From assembly GCF_034263275.1 (NCBI RefSeq), contig NZ_CP139559.1:1054001-1118000 (forward strand): a stretch of 64,000 bases of DNA, written 5' to 3'. Positions 60,908 to 64,000 of the stretch are shown piece by piece; positions within the stretch are counted from its first letter, which is position 1, and every line of letters begins with the position of its first letter. Both the position numbers and the translations under genes were made by a program. Under the pieces are notes generated by a model. It was not told the DNA's origin. It did not search any database and worked only from the letters and a program-made list of their open reading frames with translations. This DNA comes from Mucilaginibacter sp. cycad4 (GTDB taxonomy: Bacteria > Bacteroidota > Bacteroidia > Sphingobacteriales > Sphingobacteriaceae).

Positions 60908-63517
60908 TTGGCTAAAGATACTACCAAAGAAACCCCCTTAATGCAGCAATATAATGCTATCAAAGTAAAGTACCCTGGTGCTTTACTGCTGTTTAGGGTG
61001 GGCGATTTTTATGAAACATTTGGCGAAGACGCCGTTAAGGCTGCCGGTATTTTAGGCATCGTACTTACCCGCCGGGCAAACGGCGCAGCCACCCATATTG
61101 AGCTTGCCGGTTTTCCGCACCATTCGCTGGATACTTACCTGCCTAAACTGGTGCGTGCGGGACAGCGTGTGGCCATCTGCGATCAACTGGAAGACCCTAA
61201 AACTACCAAAACCATTGTTAAACGCGGTGTAACCGAACTGGTTACTCCCGGTGTGGCCACTAATGATAACATCCTGCATCAAAAGAGCAACAACTACCTT
61301 GCTTCGCTGCATTTTGAAAAAAATACGATAGGCATTGCCCTGATCGATATCTCAACCGGCGAGTTCATGACCGCCCAGGGCAACAGCGATTATATTGATA
61401 AGTTGCTGCAAAGTTTTTCGCCCAGCGAGGTGATCTATCCTAAAAGCCGTACACGCGATTTTAAAGATACTTATGGCGACCGCTTTTACACCTATGCCCT
61501 TGATGAATGGCCTTACAGCGGCGATTACGCCAATGAAACGCTGCTCAAGCATTTCGGTGTTAAATCGCTCAAAGGTTTCGGCATCGATAAACTTAATTTA
61601 GGCATAATTGCAGCAGGCGTCGCCATTCATTATCTTAATGAAACAGAACACCGTAACCTGGGGCATATTTCGGCCATCAGCAGGATCGAGGAGGATAGGT
61701 ACCTTTGGCTCGACAGGTTTAGTATCCGTAACCTGGAGCTGGTTGGCTCGGCTAATGAAAACGCCTTGACTTTGGTTGATGTGCTTGATCATACCTGCTC
61801 GCCCATGGGTGCACGTTTGCTGCGCCGCTGGATAGTGATGCCGCTAAAGCAGATCAAAGCCATTAATGACAGGCTCGGCGTGGTTGAATATCTGATAGCC
61901 AAGGAGGAGCTGCGCGAAGAATTACTGCAATACCTGCGCCAGATAGGCGATTTGGAAAGGCTGATCTCCAAGATTGGCCTGCAAAAAGCCAACCCGCGCG
62001 AGGTTTGCCAATTAAAGAAGGCTTTAACAGCCATAGCACAGATCAAACGCATAGCCGAAGGTTCGGAAAGTATGCCTTTGCGGGCGATAGGCGAACAGCT
62101 TAATCCCTGCGCATTTATTTGCGAAAAGATAGAACGCGAATTGAACCCCGAGCCGCCGGTAATGCTGGCAAAAGGCTCAGTAATGAACGAGGGCATTAAT
62201 GAGGAGCTCGACAGGCTGCGTAAGATTGCCTTCGGCGGTAAAGGTTACCTGCTCGAGATCCAGAAACGTGAGGCCGAATTAACAGGCATCCCCTCACTTA
62301 AAGTATCGTTTAATAACGTGTTTGGTTACTACCTGGAGGTTACCCACGCCCACAGGGATAAAGTACCCACCGAATGGATCCGCAAGCAAACGCTGGTAAA
62401 TGCGGAGCGCTATATTACCCCCGAGCTTAAGGAGTACGAAGAACAGATTTTAGGCGCCGAAGAAAAGATCTTCGCACTTGAAACACAATTATATAATGAC
62501 CTGCTGTATTCGCTTGCTGAGTATATTAAACCTATCCAGCTTAATGCCCAGCTGATAGCCCGTTTGGATGTGCTGCTCAACTTTGCAACCATCTCCATTA
62601 AAAACTACTACGTTAAGCCCGAGATAAACGAAAGCAAGGTGCTTGATATTAAAGGCGGCCGCCACCCGGTTATTGAGAAGAACCTGCCGATAGGCGAGGA
62701 GTATATTACCAACAGCGTATATCTTGATTCGGAAACCCAGCAGATCATCATCATTACCGGCCCCAACATGGCGGGCAAGTCGGCTTTGTTAAGACAAACC
62801 GGTTTGATAGTACTGATGGCCCAGATGGGCTGCTTTGTGCCGGCTAAAGCCGCATCGATAGGTTTGGTTGATAAGATCTTTACCAGGGTAGGGGCTTCGG
62901 ATAACCTTTCATCCGGCGAATCGACCTTTATGGTGGAGATGAACGAAACAGCAAGCATTCTCAATAACCTGAGCGACAGAAGCCTCATCCTGCTGGATGA
63001 GATCGGCCGGGGTACATCAACCTACGATGGTATTTCCATTGCCTGGTCCATTGCCGAGTACCTGCATAACCACCCTGCTGCAAGGGCTAAAACCCTGTTT
63101 GCTACACATTATCATGAGCTTAATGAATTGAGCAACTCATTTAACCGGGTTAAAAACTTTAATGTATCGGTAAAAGAGGTTGGGCAGCAGATTATATTTT
63201 TACGTAAGCTGGTGCCGGGGGGCAGCGAACACAGCTTCGGGATCCACGTAGCTAAACTGGCCGGGATGCCCTCAAAAGTGTTGACCCGCGCCAACGAGAT
63301 CCTAAAGAAACTGGAAAACGAACGTACAGGCGGCGAACATATTAAAGAAAGTATCCGTAAGGTGCAGAAACAAGCTGTACAAATGCAGATGTTTTCGATA
63401 GATGACCCTGTACTGGTAAAGATCCGAGACACGCTGAATAACCTTGATGTAAATACGCTTACTCCAGTTGAGGCCCTTATGAAGCTGGATGAGATCCAAA
63501 GGGTGGTGAAAAGTTAA
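60908..63517 (+). CDS. mutS: DNA mismatch repair protein MutS
   Basis: Recognises base mismatches and recruits MutL. The 869 residues start [20 protein letters not shown]. The mismatch-reading F-x-E is in DFYETF (F34, E36). Later features are the lever and clamp domains and the ATPase: Walker A GPNMAGKS (618-625), Walker [16 protein letters not shown] and the final [14 protein letters not shown]. The start is TTG 60908: the family N-terminus begins there and a Shine-Dalgarno-like AGAAGGAG lies 7 bp upstream, which is unusual in this phylum. The first ATG is 11 codons in. A stuttering inverted repeat follows. Confidence 0.95.
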   Translation: MAKDTTKETPLMQQYNAIKVKYPGALLLFRVGDFYETFGEDAVKAAGILGIVLTRRANGAATHIELAGFPHHSLDTYLPKLVRAGQRVAICDQLEDPKTTKTIVKRGVTELVTPGVATNDNILHQKSNNYLASLHFEKNTIGIALIDISTGEFMTAQGNSDYIDKLLQSFSPSEVIYPKSRTRDFKDTYGDRFYTYALDEWPYSGDYANETLLKHFGVKSLKGFGIDKLNLGIIAAGVAIHYLNETEHRNLGHISAISRIEEDRYLWLDRFSIRNLELVGSANENALTLVDVLDHTCSPMGARLLRRWIVMPLKQIKAINDRLGVVEYLIAKEELREELLQYLRQIGDLERLISKIGLQKANPREVCQLKKALTAIAQIKRIAEGSESMPLRAIGEQLNPCAFICEKIERELNPEPPVMLAKGSVMNEGINEELDRLRKIAFGGKGYLLEIQKREAELTGIPSLKVSFNNVFGYYLEVTHAHRDKVPTEWIRKQTLVNAERYITPELKEYEEQILGAEEKIFALETQLYNDLLYSLAEYIKPIQLNAQLIARLDVLLNFATISIKNYYVKPEINESKVLDIKGGRHPVIEKNLPIGEEYITNSVYLDSETQQIIIITGPNMAGKSALLRQTGLIVLMAQMGCFVPAKAASIGLVDKIFTRVGASDNLSSGESTFMVEMNETASILNNLSDRSLILLDEIGRGTSTYDGISIAWSIAEYLHNHPAARAKTLFATHYHELNELSNSFNRVKNFNVSVKEVGQQIIFLRKLVPGGSEHSFGIHVAKLAGMPSKVLTRANEILKKLENERTGGEHIKESIRKVQKQAVQMQMFSIDDPVLVKIRDTLNNLDVNTLTPVEALMKLDEIQRVVKS

Positions 63518-63519
63518 TT

Positions 63520-63630
63520 GGTAAGTCCGAAAGTCGGGAAGTCTGTAAAGTCCGAAAGTCAAAAGCTTTAAAAAGTCATAGATTTTTTTACTTCCGGACT
63601 TTCGGACATCGGACTTCCCGACTTCTTCAC
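63520..63630. repeat. Stuttering inverted repeat (AAGTCCGAAAGTC words)
   Basis: Left arm 63520-63560 repeats GTCCGAAAGTCGGGAAGTCT and GTCCGAAAGTC. Right arm 63590-63630 reads CTTCCGGACTTTCGGACATC and GGACTTCCCGACTTC, complementary to the left with gaps. It starts 3 bp after mutS. A single arm of similar wording occurs near 48290. Confidence 0.8.
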
Positions 63631-63691
63631 CATGTTAATATGTTAAAAACATCTGTATCTTCTCAATAAACTTTAAAGCTAATTTTACTTC

Positions 63692-64000
63692 ATGAGCCTA
63701 TATCTGCGCCGTAGTTTTTATTTGTTTATATTTTTCCTTTCCCCTTTCATATTAAGCTCATGTCATTCGCGCAAGGCCGCTATGCGCGGCCAGCCGGGTG
63801 AAGTGGTTAACCCTTCGCCTGATATCGCTTCAAAATACTCCGAAATTATGGGGGTAGACAGGGGGGAGATCCAAAACGGCCGTCTTTATGCTTTCATCGA
63901 TCAATGGATGGGAACGCCCTATAGATTTGGCGGACTTGATAAAGATGGTATTGACTGCTCCGGCCTGGCATTTCTGCTGGAACAGCAGGTTTATGGCATC
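63692..64000 (+). CDS. NlpC/P60 family lipoprotein (partial, C-terminus missing)
   Basis: The first 103 codons of a gene that leaves the window. It begins MSLYLRRSFYLFIFFLSPFI with lipobox LSSC (C24), so it is a lipoprotein on the outer membrane. A linker follows, then the NlpC/P60 core WMGTPYRFGGLDKDGIDCSG with the catalytic C89. This resembles Spr/MepS-type murein endopeptidases, which cut DD or DL cross-links. It starts 174 bp after mutS, with the repeat between, and the window ends after Q-Q-V-Y-G-I. Confidence 0.9.
   Translation, partial: MSLYLRRSFYLFIFFLSPFILSSCHSRKAAMRGQPGEVVNPSPDIASKYSEIMGVDRGEIQNGRLYAFIDQWMGTPYRFGGLDKDGIDCSGLAFLLEQQVYGI

Noticed and set aside
1..64000. CRISPR array, tRNA, rRNA, tmRNA or riboswitch
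   Set aside because: No direct repeats with regular unique spacers, and no cloverleaf or rRNA-like sequence was recognised on either strand. Small structured RNAs could be missed by eye.

Overview
The window looks like the chromosome of a Bacteroidota member of the Sphingobacteriaceae, most like Mucilaginibacter or Pedobacter. The evidence is Bacteroidota-type promoters (TTTG / TAnnTTTG), many lipoproteins with short signal peptides, an outer-membrane TonB-dependent-receptor-like barrel, a Rho factor with a long disordered insert, and abundant family-specific intergenic repeats. Almost all of it is ordinary core genome. No rRNA, tRNA, CRISPR array, prophage or classical insertion sequence was recognised.

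Layout. 1-9.3 kb: partial purS, pssA, rho, then pyrF, a REP-associated transposase (RAYT) bracketed by composite palindromes, dnaJ, grpE, ftsE, a LuxC-type acyl-CoA reductase and a ferredoxin. 9.5-11.3 kb: an NlpC/P60 endopeptidase and a WD40 protein. 11.4-20.1 kb: a complete histidine operon on the minus strand, in the order leader peptide, hisG, hisD, a lipoprotein, hisC, hisB, hisH, hisA, hisF, hisIE. 20.4-33.7 kb: small metabolic and unknown genes (membrane glycosyltransferase, GmhB-like phosphatase, acetyltransferases, rRNA/tRNA methyltransferase, galK, aldo/keto reductase). 33.9-41.8 kb: a large cell-surface protein, three tandem paralogous lipoproteins, a CYTH protein and an ArsR/AHSA1 pair. 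41.9-48 kb: gltBD. 48.5-54.8 kb: ppnP, secreted proteins, an acetyltransferase, a DUF817/MpaB-type pair and an LtaS-like sulfatase. 54.9-60.8 kb: a BlaI-regulated operon (blaI, an M56 protease fused to a cell-wall amidase, an outer-membrane barrel, a GHL10 glycosidase-like protein). 60.9-64 kb: mutS and the start of an NlpC lipoprotein.

The most interesting material lies between genes. (1) A RAYT gene is bracketed by two arrays of 14-bp palindromes in mirror order, and the upstream array looks like a one-unit deletion product of the downstream type. A second four-hairpin mirror array of unrelated sequence occurs at 31.6 kb with no transposase nearby. (2) Paired GC-rich hairpin elements occupy most of the loose junctions of the his operon. 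One carries an intact-looking DUF559 (Vsr-like) endonuclease gene between inverted repeats and is fused in frame to hisF, which has lost its own start codon. Another supplies the start codon and N-terminus of hisH. I infer that DUF559 nucleases may relate to these hairpins as RAYTs do to REPs. (3) A previously unlisted 19-residue leader peptide with seven histidines lies behind a good promoter ahead of hisG, but no intrinsic terminator is visible. (4) At least ten intergenic regions carry low-complexity stuttering inverted repeats.

Most gene names rest on motifs and family recognition from translated sequence. No database search was run.
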